From assembly GCA_024663395.1 (NCBI GenBank), contig JANFAH010000018.1, positions 124,001-188,000 of the forward strand: 64,000 nt of DNA, written 5' to 3'. How positions within the stretch are numbered: the stretch's first letter is position 1; each line of letters opens with the position of its first letter. The position numbers were made by a program, and so were the translations under genes. This document shows, piece by piece, positions 45,738-58,500 of the stretch. A model generated the notes under the pieces. That model saw nothing but the letters and a program-made list of their open reading frames with translations. It ran no database searches and was not told the origin of the DNA. The stretch comes from Pisolithus tinctorius (taxonomy: Eukaryota; Basidiomycota; Agaricomycetes; Boletales; Pisolithaceae).

Positions 45738-47886
45738 TGTTAATACATGTGCACTTTATCTTCTTCACTCATTTTGTATTCTTGAAACCAAGGAGAGTAT
45801 GAACAATAGAAGGTTGTATTGATGTTTTTATTGGTATCACACACTCAAATAAATACCTATCTCATTCATCACTTTAAATGCACATTTTATCCTAAATTCA
45901 ACAACTCATAGGTTGTACCCAGTCATCAGCCAGATTTCCTCCACCATTTCTCAAATGTGCTGGTCAAGGTGATCAGCCCATTGTCTATGTAAGAGCTGAG
46001 GGATTCCAGTGTATCAACAAGGCTAGAAGAATCTGTAAATGTCAAGTTCTCTGCAGATGTCCTTGGCTACCTGAGGAGCTGGGCCAGCCTGTGCATGGTG
46101 AGTATGCAACTCTTTGACAATAATTGCATCCAAGTGAATTGTGGATGCAAATGATGGTGTCAAGAAGTTCACTATCCATGAACCCTTTAATGGAAGGTTC
46201 AGTGGTCCCCATCTGAGAGAGGCAACATGGGTATTCCAGTAACATTGAGCTTGCACAAAGGTGAACCTTATGTGAGACAGGAAGCCAGTGCAGGGATGTC
46301 AATGCTGCCACACAAGGTATGAGGCTATAGGCCATCAATGAGTTTGCTTTGGCCCCCAGATTCAATGTCCTATACTGACCCAGCTGCCATACATTTCTTG
46401 TGAAGACCAGACATCCCTTTAGGTGGGAGGTCCTTCATAAGGAATCTGTTAGCATTGGCATTGTGCATGCCCTGGCTGTGTGCCTTGGCTGTATGCACAA
46501 ATAGGGATATAATAACCTGCACAGGTTAATGAGTGTGAATAGCCTCACCATGTCTTAAACTTGGCTCACTCATTGGAGGTAATGGAACTATAAGGCCATT
46601 GCTCCAAACCTGGAAACAAGTTGTTTCTTTGCTGGCTTTCATAAATTCTGAGACATGTCAACAACCTCACTGCACAAGATCAACTTGCTGTCATATTCTG
46701 ATGATGATCTAGAATGTTGTCACAAATTATAGGCAGAAGAATGGGAAATGCTTCAGGTGAGTGTCTGTGCTTTGTTGACACACCCACTGCCCACATTGTG
46801 TGTAGTCCATTCACCTGACCATTTGCCCATTGAATTCCAAAGGAATTGTCAGGCTCAAGGTACCCATCAAACTTGACACCAAAAGACAGATGGAAATTGT
46901 TCCCATACTGCACAAGTTATATGACAAGACAAGTGGTCCTGTGAACCCTCTCCAGCCAGTATTACTAGATTCAATAGCCACTGATGTAGGGAGTGGTACA
47001 CTCCCTGAGTCTGAAATCAGAATACTATCATCTGGTTCTGTTGTTAGTAAGGTCAACCCCTATCACAGTTCCCCATCTATTTCCTTTGGAATTATTCTAG
47101 AGCCTTGAGCAACTGCCTTGTGCACCCATCCATCAGTCTTTGATCTGAAATTCCATGACCATGTCAATCTGCCAAACATTGATCTGGAATTCTGCAATCA
47201 TGTCACCCCAACCACTGCCTCACCACATCACCAGTTGATGTTGTCAGCTGCCCATAAAAACTCTGGTTATCCTTGTTGCCCCCTTTTCTGCATACCTTTC
47301 TCCACATACATATGCCCATTTTCTACAGTGCTAGTGCTTCACCCATGAGCTTCACCTTTTGCATCTTATGCCATGGCATGCTATATCCTCATTCCATTGG
47401 TCTTTCCCTTTGTTCTTTCTCATTTACTACTTACTGGTCTAATTTCACATGTTTCTATATTTCACTGACATCTGACACATATATCTTTATTTTCTGGAAT
47501 TTCAGTTTACTCACCCCACATTTCTCTGATTCATACTTACTCTGCATGTATTATATAGTTCCACCTCACATCAGAATAAAATACCCACCTTTTTTTGGAG
47601 TCACTATCTGTGTCCTGTGTGTCTAAGTGTTTAAGCAGTCTACTCATCTTCTGCATCCTCAGAGTCTACTGTGTCAGCTGAGTCCTTTGAGTCTTTTGCA
47701 TCTTCAGTACCTTCAAGTCTTCCTTCATATCACACTCATGTGAAAATTCCCTTGTCATGTTGAGTTTGTTGCCTGGAATTTTGTACTTGACCTAGACAAG
47801 ATCTTCTGGAGTTCAGAATCCCCATTGTTTTACCCACATTTTCCTGGAGGCTTCAACCTTAATGAATCCTTTTCTCCACCTGTTGA
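45738..47886. other. CpG-depleted region without a confident gene
   Basis: Downstream of the NLR. The longest frame (46042-46365, minus) has no recognisable motif. An overlapping pair near 46811-47108 is open on both strands without domain signals. Low-complexity pyrimidine-rich DNA occupies about 47250-47500. Probably decayed repeat sequence. Confidence 0.4.
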
Positions 47887-48765
47887 GTGCCAAAAACTTT
47901 AACCCCCCCTTCAGATCTATCATGCTCTTCATCATTGTCATCTAGCAATTCTGAACTAGCTGCTAAAGAGCTTCTCAACCCTTTGCAGTCACTCACCACA
48001 ATCCCTGTTATCACTCCCTCTGCACTAGTTCCTAACCAGTTCCCCCCTGCCTCATTGCTCTCAAATCCTACACCTCATACTCTCCAAATTCCAAATCAAA
48101 ATTCTGCACCAGCTCACATAATGTCTGGAGCTAGAGATATGCCATTTGGAGGTTCTCACAAAGCTCCAAAGTTTTCCAGTAATACTGAAGATATCACTTG
48201 CTACCTTGAAGATGTTGAACAGCTCTGTCTCAAAGCTGGGCTAGCTACTGGAAGAGATAAGATCCACTAGGACATTCACTATGCAGATCACCCAAAGCAG
48301 AATTTTGGTCCACCTTAGATACTGAAACTGATGGAAATCATGATTGGGACACATTCACCAAAGAACTCCTGAACTACTACCCCAGTGCTTCAGTGAAAGA
48401 CCATCATTATACCAAAGCTGACCTCAAAACCATACTTCACTACCAAGTACAGAAGCCTATGGAGTGTCTGGGAGAATCTTGGAAAATAAGTCCACAAATT
48501 CAGGTGCATCCTCTCCTTGTTCAAAAGAAGAAGAAGCTCCCAGAGGATTATATCAATGAGAGATTCCTTGAGGGCTTCCCCCAAGGTTTAGGAATTCTTT
48601 GCTCACCTGTTTGCAACTTTCTGACCAAGATCATGACATTGATGAACCTTGGGGGTTTGATGTGGTCTACAAGCATGCTGACTACCTCAGTGGAGCAAAA
48701 TGAAATCTCCCTCAGCCCAACTCATTGTCAAAGTTGCACAACACCCCTGACTTCCTCTTAGGGTG
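47887..48765 (+). pseudogene. Retrotransposon gag relic
   Basis: A Ser/Pro-rich leader (LTPPSDLSCSSS) precedes a gag core start (KAPKFSSNTEDITCYLEDVEQ). The reading then shifts frame near 48270 to ELLNYYPSASVKDHHYTKADL and continues to KKLPEDYINERFLEGFP. This is the capsid region of a Ty3/Gypsy gag. There is no zinc knuckle and no pol after it. No ATG start is apparent; the surroundings lack CpG. Confidence 0.65.
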
Positions 48766-48889
48766 GAATAGGAGCAGGTTGGGCTACAGAGTACAGGGGT
48801 CAAAGTCCAAAGCAAATCCAACCACTGGGTGGCAAGATATGCAATGAACAAGGAGTGGAGGAGTACAGAGGAAAGTTTCAGAGACAGAG

Positions 48890-49000
48890 ATTGGAGTCAG
48901 AGGTTGGATGAGAGGGTGTTGGGTTCAGCTAGTATGCTGCCCCCTTGTGCAAGCTCAGCCCTCATATTTGAGAGGCAGAGCAGACTCAGAGGGAGTCAGA
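48890..49000 (-). repeat. Short fragment related to family C LTR
   Basis: The block GGGTTCAGCTAGTATGCTGC followed by CCCCTTGTGCAAGCTCAGCCCTCATATTTGAGAGG (in two parts) resembles 49520-49580 and 18027-18095 inside the family C LTRs. It is probably a second, older LTR fragment in the same orientation. Confidence 0.45.
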
Positions 49001-49365
49001 AGTGGGGACTTTATTGTCAATATTCATACTGATTACATCAGAATACTATGTGGCCTTATATACAATATGGGTCAAGGGCAGGGCAGTGTGGAATGCAAGC
49101 CAATAAATGTATCACAGGTTAGCAGTACCTCCAACACAAGGGATAGAGGATAGGGATAATGGGGACCCCAACTGAGACAAGGGAACTACTACAACAAGGG
49201 AGAGAGGGTAAATACTGAAGGAGTGGAAGAATGGGGAAAAACTGACACAAGGGCAGAACCCTATCTGGAATGCAGGGTTGCAAGTCTGACATCCTGACAA
49301 GCTGACCAAGGTCTTGGAGGAGGCACAGGTGAAGGTCTGGCCTGAGAGTGGAGGTGGGTGGAGTC

Positions 49366-50239
49366 TGTCAAGTCTGGGCCTGCTCTGACCAACTCTGATG
49401 CTATATAAGGTCTAGAGAAGGGTTCGAAAGCAAGTCCAACACAAGAAAGCAGAACTCTGACTAGTGGAGTGTTGGCAGGGATGAAGTCCACCAAGACAAA
49501 GGCAGAGTGGAGTGAGGGCATCAGGTTTAGCTCATGTGCTACCCTCTTGCATGATCTCAGCCCTTGTATTTCAGAGGGAGAGTACAGATGGAAAGTCAGA
49601 GACAGAGGGAGTAGGAACTAAGTTGATATTTGTACTGAGGAATGGTGGAGTATGATACATGCTTTTATACTACTATGGAGGTACAGTAACTGGAATTGGA
49701 ACTGACATACAGAGACCCAGAAATTTTCAAGTAAAAACTTCCTAGACGATGAATGAAGGGTAGATGGAGGACATACGAATGGGTAACATAGAACATCCAG
49801 AAAAGGAAACAGTCGAGGCACTGGACCATGTGGTGCATGCACTGCAGAGTACCTGGCTGCACACTGTCGGGGAGAAGTCCGAAGGTAGTCACATGACCCC
49901 TCAGAGAATGGTCTGCCTGGTCCAGTAGGAGAGCAACACAAGTCTGACAGCAGTTGGAGCAGAGATGGTTTGCAACCGACAGAAGTTGGGTGGAGTTGGT
50001 GCAGAGTGAGTGAATGACCAGCAGAAGAGGGTGCAGAGTGAGTAAGGACTTAGAGTGAACACACAGTTATGACAGAGTCAGTTGGAATGTGGACAGGGGA
50101 CCTCAGAGAGGTGTGGAGATGTGTCAGGAGGGTTGGAGGAGCACAGGAATGTGTCTGAACAGGGCAGAGAAGTGTGGGAATGTGTTGAAAGAGGGCAGAG
50201 TAGATCTTAGGGGCTTATGCTGACATCATGGTCATGACA
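49366..50239 (-). repeat. Family C LTR, 874 bp
   Basis: On the minus strand it begins TGTCATGACCATGATG and ends CCCAGACTTGACA. It lies 80 bases downstream of the stop of a minus-strand integrase-chromodomain relic, where a 3' LTR is expected. Its left two thirds match the fragment at 17877-18573. Several CpG sites survive (for example near 49431, 49747, 49868). Confidence 0.75.
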
Positions 50240-50322
50240 CTCATCAGCTTTGTTTCTGCAGGACTCTGCACCACCTTCCTCATCATCTGCCCCTACTATC
50301 TTAAAATGGGAATACACCCTAG

Positions 50323-51060
50323 TCACTCAACATCCTGCTCCTGCATCTCTCCCTCAGCAGAATCAAGAAAGTCAATTCTGCCACTACTTTGATCCATGGT
50401 GATTCTTCTGTTGAGCTCATCATATCCCTTCCAGTGTACCTGGTACTGGAGTTGCCTCCTGTAAAACTGAGAGTCTACAATATGATTAACCTCAAAAAGT
50501 TTGTCATGATCACTCAAAACCTTAACTGGGCCAGGCTGGTAGGTGGGCTGTCCAGGTAGTGAACCCATATAAGGCTTCACATGAGACACATTCACTACTG
50601 GGTCAATTTTCAGCATCTTGGGGAGCATAAGCTCAACCACATTTGGCATGATCCAGATGATCTCATAGGGCCCTACACATCATTCTGTAAGTTTACATGA
50701 GGGACAGTTCAACATCCTGAGGTTATCTGTAGAGAGCCAAACCTGCTAACCCTTCTCATACTCAGGGGCAAGGGACTGATGCTTGTTAGCCTGGACTTTC
50801 ATTGCCCTCTTAGCTTTCTCCAAAGCCTCCAACACCTTCTTAAATATAAAGCAAAGTCCTTTACTGCTGGGGCCTTAGTCTTCACTGGTTCTACACCCAT
50901 CTGTGGCAAGTAGCTCCAAGTGATACCAAAGGGTGAGTCAGTTGTCACAGAGGACACTGTGTTGTTCCAGACAGACTGGGTGAGCTTGATCCAGTTAGCC
51001 CATTGACTTTGGCAATCACTAATGTACATAGGTGCACTTCAGTCAACCCCCTTTGGAGAT
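50323..51060 (-). pseudogene. Family C Ty3/Gypsy integrase C-terminus with chromodomain
   Basis: From 51029 downward the reading has SQWANWIKLTQSVWNNTV and DSPFGITWSYLPQMG (integrase C-terminal core). After a frame change near 50800 come a capture-like region and MPNVVELMLPKMLKI, VVNVSHVKPYMGSLPGQP. The chromodomain (EVNHIVDSQFYRRQLQYQVHWKGY) follows, ending at 50323. Upstream RT and protease are absent. A family C LTR lies directly downstream, so this is the 3' end of a 5'-truncated element. Confidence 0.85.
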
Positions 51061-51182
51061 CTATTAGGTCTGGAGGTTTTGATAGATGTATTAACCTAAT
51101 AGGTGTTGATTTGTTGGGAATTCCCAACTTTTGGGGATTCTCCAGAGCAGCAATTTAATATGGTTGGAGAAATGTTTTCTCC

Positions 51183-51219
<37 letters not shown>

Positions 51220-51848
51220 CATCAAATGAAAGGGTAGCTGGGGTCCAAATTGGGCTTTCTCCAGGCTAAATAGACCTCCTTTCCAGTGTTACATTTCACC
51301 CCTCTTTTCTCTTGTTTTGTTGTACATTTACCCTCATGCTTGATTTGTTGGACTACTTTTCCTTGTAGAGCCATCTTCTCCTTGATCCAATGGCTCACTA
51401 CTTCCACCACTAGCATTTCCCTCTCATTACATGCTCAGGACATGTGTCACTATTGTTCAACCAGTAGCATAGTTGCCTTGTTACATGCAGATGCCTCATG
51501 GTCCATTCCTTTGTAGTATTTAGTCTGTTGGCTCAAGTCTAGAAACCCCAGACTTGAGCTGCTCAATCATATGCAGCATTCTCAGAACTTTGCCCTCAGT
51601 GACCCTTACCAGGACCACTCTTACTGGCATTGACCAAATCCTTTGTCATTTACAAAGGTTACTGCAGCCGTTGCTCAGTAGAAATCCTCAGTCTGTGGCT
51701 GAGCTCTCCTTATGCCTTGACTTTGGTCTCAGTGTAACAAAAGCTCAAGTCTGACAGCCTTTGGCCAAAAATGGTCACTGTTTAGTGCACCACCACAAAC
51801 CCTCAAAACAACCAACATTGGGCACTGTTGTGACCCACATGAGAAGAA
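51061..51848. other. No gene seen; palindromes and microsatellite
   Basis: GTTGGGAATTCCCAAC (51111-51126) is a perfect palindrome, and GGAGAAATGTTTTCTCC near 51166 is a near palindrome. An alternating TA tract follows. The remainder is CpG-free and without a supported frame. Confidence 0.5.
51185..51213. repeat. (TA)n microsatellite
   Basis: About 14 uninterrupted TA units. Confidence 0.9.
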
Positions 51849-52652
51849 TTGTCATCTGATGAAGAACAGGAGAGCACTGTCACAGACACCTCCTCCAACA
51901 AACCCAAACAACCAGATAGAGGATTTACTTATGGTATCCTCTTGAATCTCTTTAATCAGTCTCTCACTATGCTCAGTACTCCCATCCCACCAGTACCTCC
52001 CCCTGTCACACTTCCTAAACCACTGACCCCACCCACAATGTCTGGTTCATTGTTGAAGGCTACAACTGGCACTACTGCTGTCAAAGCCACTGAATTAAAG
52101 ATTGGTGCCCCATCTGACTTCAATGGTGACCAAAAGAATGCCATAAGCTGGCTGTGCTCAGTCCAGATGTACCTCATGGTAAATGAAGAAGTCTACAACA
52201 CTGACACCAAAAAGGTTGTCTATGCACTGTTGTACATGAAGAAAGGGGTTGCTTGCTCCTGGGCAGCAACCTTCCAGAAAATGTCTCTGGACAAGAACCC
52301 CCCAAGTTTCAGCTCTTTTGCTGATTTCAAGAAAGAGTTTAAAGACTCATTCACCTCCCCCAACACTGCTGGTACCACTATTGCCAAGCTGCATACCATG
52401 AAACAGAGAGACTTGGTGGAACAATATATCACTGATTTCCAAACTGCTGCCACTGACTCTACCATCATGGAAGATGTTGCCTTGATCAAGTTCTTCTCAC
52501 AAGGACTCAAACCCTTCATTGCAAACCATATCCATATGATGGAAACCACTCCTACCAAGATCACAGAGTGGTACACTCGGGCACAAAAGTTTGATGCCAA
52601 ATGGAGAAAGGTAAATGAACTTTCTGGAAAGAAAGAAAAGAGGGCATTGTAG
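51849..52652 (+). pseudogene. Retrotransposon gag (capsid domain), truncated
   Basis: An open frame of 267 codons carries a typical Ty3-type gag: a Pro-rich linker (STPIPPVPPPVTLPKP), then LKIGAPSDFNGDQKNAISWL, SWAATFQKMSL, FADFKKEFKDSF and LHTMKQRDLVEQYITDFQ. It ends in a basic tail (KKEKRAL) without a zinc knuckle. An in-frame TGA at 51840 lies just upstream, and no ATG opens it, so the 5' part is probably cut off by that stop. No pol follows. It is the longest undamaged gag frame in the depleted right half, yet it lacks CpG. Confidence 0.75.
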
Positions 52653-53618
52653 GAAAAGTCCAAGTAGCTGTATAATACAGGCTAGATGGCTTAGGTAACA
52701 ACAATAAAATGAAGGGAATGAATTGCTCATCCCAAGGAATTCTGGACTGCCAAGACTAGAAGGCAGGACTCAGCACTTTGTAGCAGTAATGATTTGTGAC
52801 ATGTGTGGCATGGTCCACAGGGTAGTACTGGCAGTGCAAGCAGTATACATAGTCATGCATGGCAGTATGTGAGACATGCAGTGTAGACAAAGTGGAAAAG
52901 AAACTTGTGGTGACCTTCTGAGTGCCAAAAGGTATCATTCTGTACCTAAGTACAGGGCTTTATAGTCCAGGCAAACCTGGAACCTAAGTAAGACAAGGGA
53001 CAAGTAAAGGAAGGCTGCATGACAGCATGTACATACAAGACAGGCTGAATAGGGGCCAAGGGTATACTACTAGCATAAAGGGAAAGTGACTGGCAAAAAA
53101 GAAAAGAGTCTGAGGAAAGGATGAGACCAGAGCACAGTGGCTGTGGGTATAGCATTGCATGAGAGGGAGTAAGGGCATGGGAAGGTAGCAAGGTAGGCAG
53201 GAAGATGGCATGCAAACAGTGGCAGATGCAAGTGGTCTGGGGTCAGAACAATAGTCATGGATTGGTTGATAATAGGGGCTTACATGTCCAAGGAATGCAG
53301 ATTCCTTACACCTGTGGGGGACCTAGATGCTGACCATCCCCAGTCAGCCATGTGGTGTGGAGGATGTAAATAGCTTTGCTGTGTGGTGATAGAAAAGGTG
53401 TGGTGCTGAGGGTTCAAGAACACCAGAGGATCCCATGTAGAAGCAAAGGAAGCAAGGAGCTGAGGAATGTGAGAAGACTGTTGAATGCTGTGTATAGGCA
53501 TCTGGACTGATGACATAAGCACCTCATGGCCACTAAGTATATAATTGTTAGTGTGTGGCTCAAACCTTTGCATCAATTTGATTCTTTCCCCCCATCAATC
53601 ATCTCTAATGCTTTCATC
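52653..53618. other. No gene seen
   Basis: CpG-free sequence with scattered short frames. A hydrophobic minus-strand frame at 52946-53215 has no start context or neighbours to support it. Probably decayed element sequence following the truncated gag. Confidence 0.35.
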
Positions 53619-54699
53619 ATGTCTGCCAACTGTGCCCCCAATCTCTCCCAGCTCATATGCACAGCCACCAGACCTGGTCGAAGTGGAGAAGGCTGCTCTG
53701 AAGGTGAAGTTCATTGCCACATCTGCAGCCCTGGTCACTGAGGTGAAGTGTATGCCAGATGACAGGGAGGACCTGTGGGAGGAGAAAGTAATGTGGCTGT
53801 GATGGTGGGAGAAGCAAACAGTAAGTGCTCAGTTTGATGGAGACTTGCAGCATTGATCATTTTCCAGGGTGAGGTGCTCCCACTTGTTGAGTGTGGTAGA
53901 GAGCTTGACATCAACACAAAGATAGAGGCAACAGATGGGCTGGTGGTAGCAGAGGCAGATGAGGCATATGAGCAGTGGGTTGCAGAGGAGATCATGTGGC
54001 TCAAGGTTGACAAAGATGTGTGGATGGAGGAGGAGGCTTCACAGGGCATTGAGGGGCAGGGGGTGAGTGCTGCCTTGCTGGTTGCAATGGAAAGGATGTC
54101 ACATGTGGAGGTCCCTCAGCCAGCATGCAAGGTAAGTCTCTGCAGGTTCACTGGGTAGTTTTATTGATACTACAGCAGCATAGCAATCTCAGCAGGCCAT
54201 CGCTGAGGGCAATGATGATGACAAGCCAAAGATATCCATCCCCCCTGGGTCAGTACTGCATGTGGTGCACCATTAAGGGAATTCCATGCATCAGGCCAAG
54301 TGGCAAGATGTGTGATGGGTGCATGAAGATGATGCAAGGATGCAAGAAGTCCAGCAAGGGAGCTGGCAGAAGGGCACAGGCCAGTGCATCAATAGGTGGG
54401 TAGTGACCTTGTTTTGACATGTCCAACGTTAACAAGGTGCAGTGTGATTGACCAAGGTACTGAAGGCTGATCCATCCAAATGGGCCCACAACAATGATGT
54501 GGAGGTGGTCGAGACCTGTGCACATGGTAAGGGTAAGGCCCCTGTGCATGGCAGGGTAGACAAGAAGACCACTGTGGGTCTGTTGCAGGCACTTGGGTTG
54601 GTAAGGGCCAAGGCCATGGCTGTGCATGTGGCCAACCTCTGTCTGCAGGTCCATGTCAAGCAGCTGGCAGAGGCCTTGGAAAAGCTGGGGGTAGAATAG
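53619..54699 (+). pseudogene. Degenerate multi-exon Cys-rich/coiled-coil protein gene
   Basis: An ATG at 53619 opens MSANCAPNLSQLICTATRPG. That frame has two TGAs near 53740-53765 where CGA fits. A Glu/Val/Ala-rich helical part follows (KIEATDGLVVAEADEAYEQW, 53870-54130), with a GTAAGT donor at about 54132. Next is a Cys-rich motif of zinc-cluster type (CMWCTIKGIPC, MCDGCMKMMQGC, near 54260-54350), then a second donor. The last exon (about 54454-54699) encodes a coiled coil with VEVVETCAHGKGKAP and HVKQLAEALEKLGVE. Exon limits in the middle are uncertain. The plan (helical, Cys cluster, acidic/coiled end) parallels the gene at 8228-9307. Confidence 0.5.
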
Positions 54700-55554
54700 C
54701 TGATTGCATAGTATATTCATTTGTTTCTGCATCCACTTTTGTACTCCATCTGCCCCACACCTTATGCATGGGAGAACCTCACATCTTTGCTTGTCCCATG
54801 TGGTTGTGATGTAAGGAACCATGAATGACTTGTGTTCACTTAGTGAAGAACTGGCCTTGGACTGGCCACAGTATCATAGAGTGTGTGGAGTACTGCCTGA
54901 CTTGTCTTCATTGTGCAGCTTTCAACTTCTCTCAGTGGTGAGTCCTCTTAGTATGGTGTTGATGGTAGGATCTGATGATTTCTTGAAGAGAGGATGAGGG
55001 TACATTTTACTGGGTAACTGGGACAGTCTTTGTGTATCAACTGTAAGGGGACAGCAGGAGAATTGGAAGGAAAACAGGTCAAGGGGCACACACTGACTGT
55101 GTGTTCAAAGAAGAAATGCATGGGGTAGTTATGGGTATCTGCAGTATAGAGTGGCTGAGGATTGCATCAGTGAGACTAGTAAGAGAGATAGGAGAGATGT
55201 TGTTTTAGCTATATACTTATTTTTGTTATGTTTCTGGACAGTTTTTGACTTTTTGTTAGTGTTTTTATGTTTTTTTGAGTCAGGACTAGCTATCAGCAGA
55301 ATCACTGGATGAAACCCGGGGTGGAACAGAGGTCTCCAGATGAAACCTGGGGTAAAACAGATAAGGAGAAATGAACTATGTTTGGTATTGAGTGGCATGT
55401 GGGGGACTTTGAACACTGACTTTCCCCAGTCAGCATGGGAGAAGGAATGAGGGTAGCAGAAGAAGCTGCAGAAGGAGGTATGGGTATTGTTGGAGAAGAG
55501 GGTACAGAGGGAGGGTGCAATGGACAGACTGTGGATACTGGAAAGGGTGGATAG
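54700..55554. other. No gene seen
   Basis: CpG-poor sequence. A 19-base pair of near-identical words (GGATGAAACCCGGGGTGGAAC and AGATGAAACCTGGGGTAAAAC) near 55305 and 55336 is a small tandem duplication. The region lies just downstream of the family B pol stop and may include its decayed 3' end. Confidence 0.35.
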
Positions 55555-58500
55555 TCAGCTGTCCAAGGCAAAAGCCTCTACCTTGTCATCAGTGGGGTCA
55601 TCCTCAGCCTCCTCAAGGAGGCAGTCTAGTTCTTCATCATCTAACCCAGTAATGTGAGTGACAGTTGCACTGGTTTGAGACTGCAGGTGGTAGGGAAGTA
55701 GGTGGAATGCAGCAAAGCAGAGTTTGGAGATGGAGCCATCCAACTCAGCCAGCAGGTATGAGCCCCCAGTGGCCCAATGAAGGATGACCATGGGACCAGT
55801 GTACCACAGCTTCATCTTCTGGTTCAGCTCCTTCTCTACATGGGAGTTGCAGACAAGCACGAGGGTACTGGGAGTGAAGTTATAGTCTTTGATGCAATGC
55901 TGAAAGGCAGCTTCAAACTGCTGGACAGACTGGAACCACATGCAAAGGATGTTATTGTGGACCTGGTCTAGGTCATCCTGATGCTTCTGTAACTGGCATG
56001 CATGCCAAGCAATTAGTTCTGTGGTAGTCAGTGGTGTTGCATCATTGTGGGATAGGGGCAAAAGGAAAGTAGCCTCAGCAAGGTTGAATGGGAACAGCAG
56101 TTTGACACCATGTACCATGAAATAGGGGGATAGACCTGTGGACTTCAAGTTGGTGACTCACTTGGCCCAGAACACAGTGTGCACAACAGTGTGCCAGTGG
56201 CAGTCATCATTCTCACAGCTCTTCATGACAGCCTCATGCACATCATAGTGGCAATGCTCTACAATGCCATTAGCCTGAGAGTTGTAAGGAGAGAGATGGA
56301 TGTGACAGATATGATATTGCATGGCTAGGGCATCTAAGGCTTGAACAAATGCAGGACCATTGTCAGTGATGATCTTGGCAAGCAGACCCCAGCAGCATAG
56401 AATGTCCTCAAAGACAAAGGATGCAAGCATGGTACTATTTTCCACATGCAACATGCACCACTCAGGGTATGAGGTGAGCGTGCACTGAGCCTGTACTATG
56501 TAGTGGTAGCTGCCAGCTTTGGGCATTAGCATTGTGTCAATGTGAGCTTTATGGAACAGGCCCCCAATCATGGGCACAGTGTGAGGGAGATGAAGCTTCT
56601 GTGTCTGGTGGATCTGACATTTGTGACAAGTGCAAACATACCACTTCACATCCTTGACAAGCAGAGGCCACCAAAAGCAAAGGAGAAGGTGGGTGTGGAC
56701 TGTGAAGACACCTTTGTGTCTGAGGTCATTGTGCACTTCTTTGATGAGACAATACTGCTTGGACTTGTCGATGACTAGCTGGTGCTGCCTGTGTGATTCC
56801 CTACACCATAAGTTGCCATCTAGGAGGAAGAAGCAGCTGGCCAAATTAAAGAAAGATGAGTACTGCACATCAGTAAGGTCAGGAGGTCGCCCATAGGTTG
56901 CAAGGAATGTGCAGATCATTTCTATCTTTGCCTTGTGTGCATGAGCTTTCATGGACCATGGAATGGCAGGGTTGTCAGGGGTGGTTATTGGTATGGGTGG
57001 TCGCAGAGAATGCAAGATAGAAGGATGCAGGCAGCAGGAGGCTTGCCCAATGGCAAGTGGGTGGTGGTAAGGAATGATGATCTTGATTGGAAAGAGATGT
57101 AGGGGGCAAGCAGTGTAGGGAATGTAATTTCCCTACTAGGGGAATTGTTTCATTTTGTTCATTTTATTTAGTTTTGATTCTAGGTGTTTTTTCTGCTAGT
57201 GGGACTTAGATTTTCGCATTTTGGTCGCTTAGTCAGCACTACCTAGTACTGGATGTAGTTAGTTTTTAAAAAAAAAAACAATAGACGAGTTACCACTAAC
57301 TACATCCAGTACTAGGTAGTGCTGACTAAGCGACCAAAATGCGAAAATCTAAGTACCACTAGCAGAAAAAACACCTAGAATCAAAACTAAATAAAATGAA
57401 CAAAATGAAACAATTCCCCTGGTAGGGAAATTACATTCCCTACAGTGGTCATTGATGGCCTCTGTAGAGAAAGAGTAAAAATGGTCTAGCCAATCCTTGT
57501 GGTCATCATCCTTGGGCAGGTCAAGTTCCAACTGTGGATGGCAGGACAAGCTGTCAGGGCTGGCATGCCTATCTGCAGGAACATGCACAAGTTTGAATAA
57601 AAAGAGGAGGATCCCAGTGATCCAGTGATTGATTGTCGCATTAGGCAGTAGATCTGGGTTATTTATCATGCCCTTAATATACTTCACATCTACCTCCACA
57701 GTGAAGTTAGTGAGACTGAAGATGTATATGCATACCATGTGCAACATGCAGAAGAGGCCATACAACTCAAGCTTAGCCTGGGAGTAATGGCTTTCCACTT
57801 CATTGAGGGTAATGGATCCAAAGTGACTAGGGTATTGTTTTCCGTCTTTGCCAAGCTGATAAAGGATGTAGCCAACTGTGATGACCAAAGTGTCAACTGC
57901 TAAAATTACTTTGCAACCACACTCATAGTCAATCCTTCAGAGTGCAGGGGACTTTACAATTTTGTCCTTGAGTCATTGCATGGCAGCATGTTGCAGCTCA
58001 TCCCATGTGAATGGTATGTCTTTCCATGTGAGTGTGACTAGTGGCCACATGATCTTGGTGAAGTCTTTGATGAAGATGCAAAGGACACTGCAAACACTGA
58101 GGAAACTGCAAACCTGTGTCAGGTTGCAGCACTCAGGCCAGTCGCAGATCTTCTGTACTTTGCTTTCCTCAGGAACATGACCTTCAAAGGTGCACTTGTG
58201 GCCAACGATCACAGTGGACAGAGTGGCTAGCATGAACTTCTTTGCCCAATGGTGGCTCTGACATTCTGCAAATGCTGAAGGATGTGGTTAACAACTATAC
58301 AGTGATTCCAGATGAGCTTCTGGATCCCAGGGTTCTCTGGGATAGTCTCATAGGGACCATCTGTGTGCTGATAGTGGGTGGTCTCAGATTTTACAGGGAT
58401 GTCATCTATGAAAGGCAAAGTATGATGCAGGATCTCATCCTGAAGCACGAATGCAGTATCTCCCTGGTATACCTGGACTGCATTCACATGACCTTGTGGC

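Noticed and set aside
46042..46365. A 107-codon minus-strand frame downstream of the NLR
   Set aside because: No domain, intron signal or second copy; the CpG-free setting lengthens random frames.
51849..52652. Domesticated gag gene
   Set aside because: The frame is open, but it lacks an ATG, has an upstream stop, no introns, and the same CpG loss as dead neighbours, so accidental survival is more likely.
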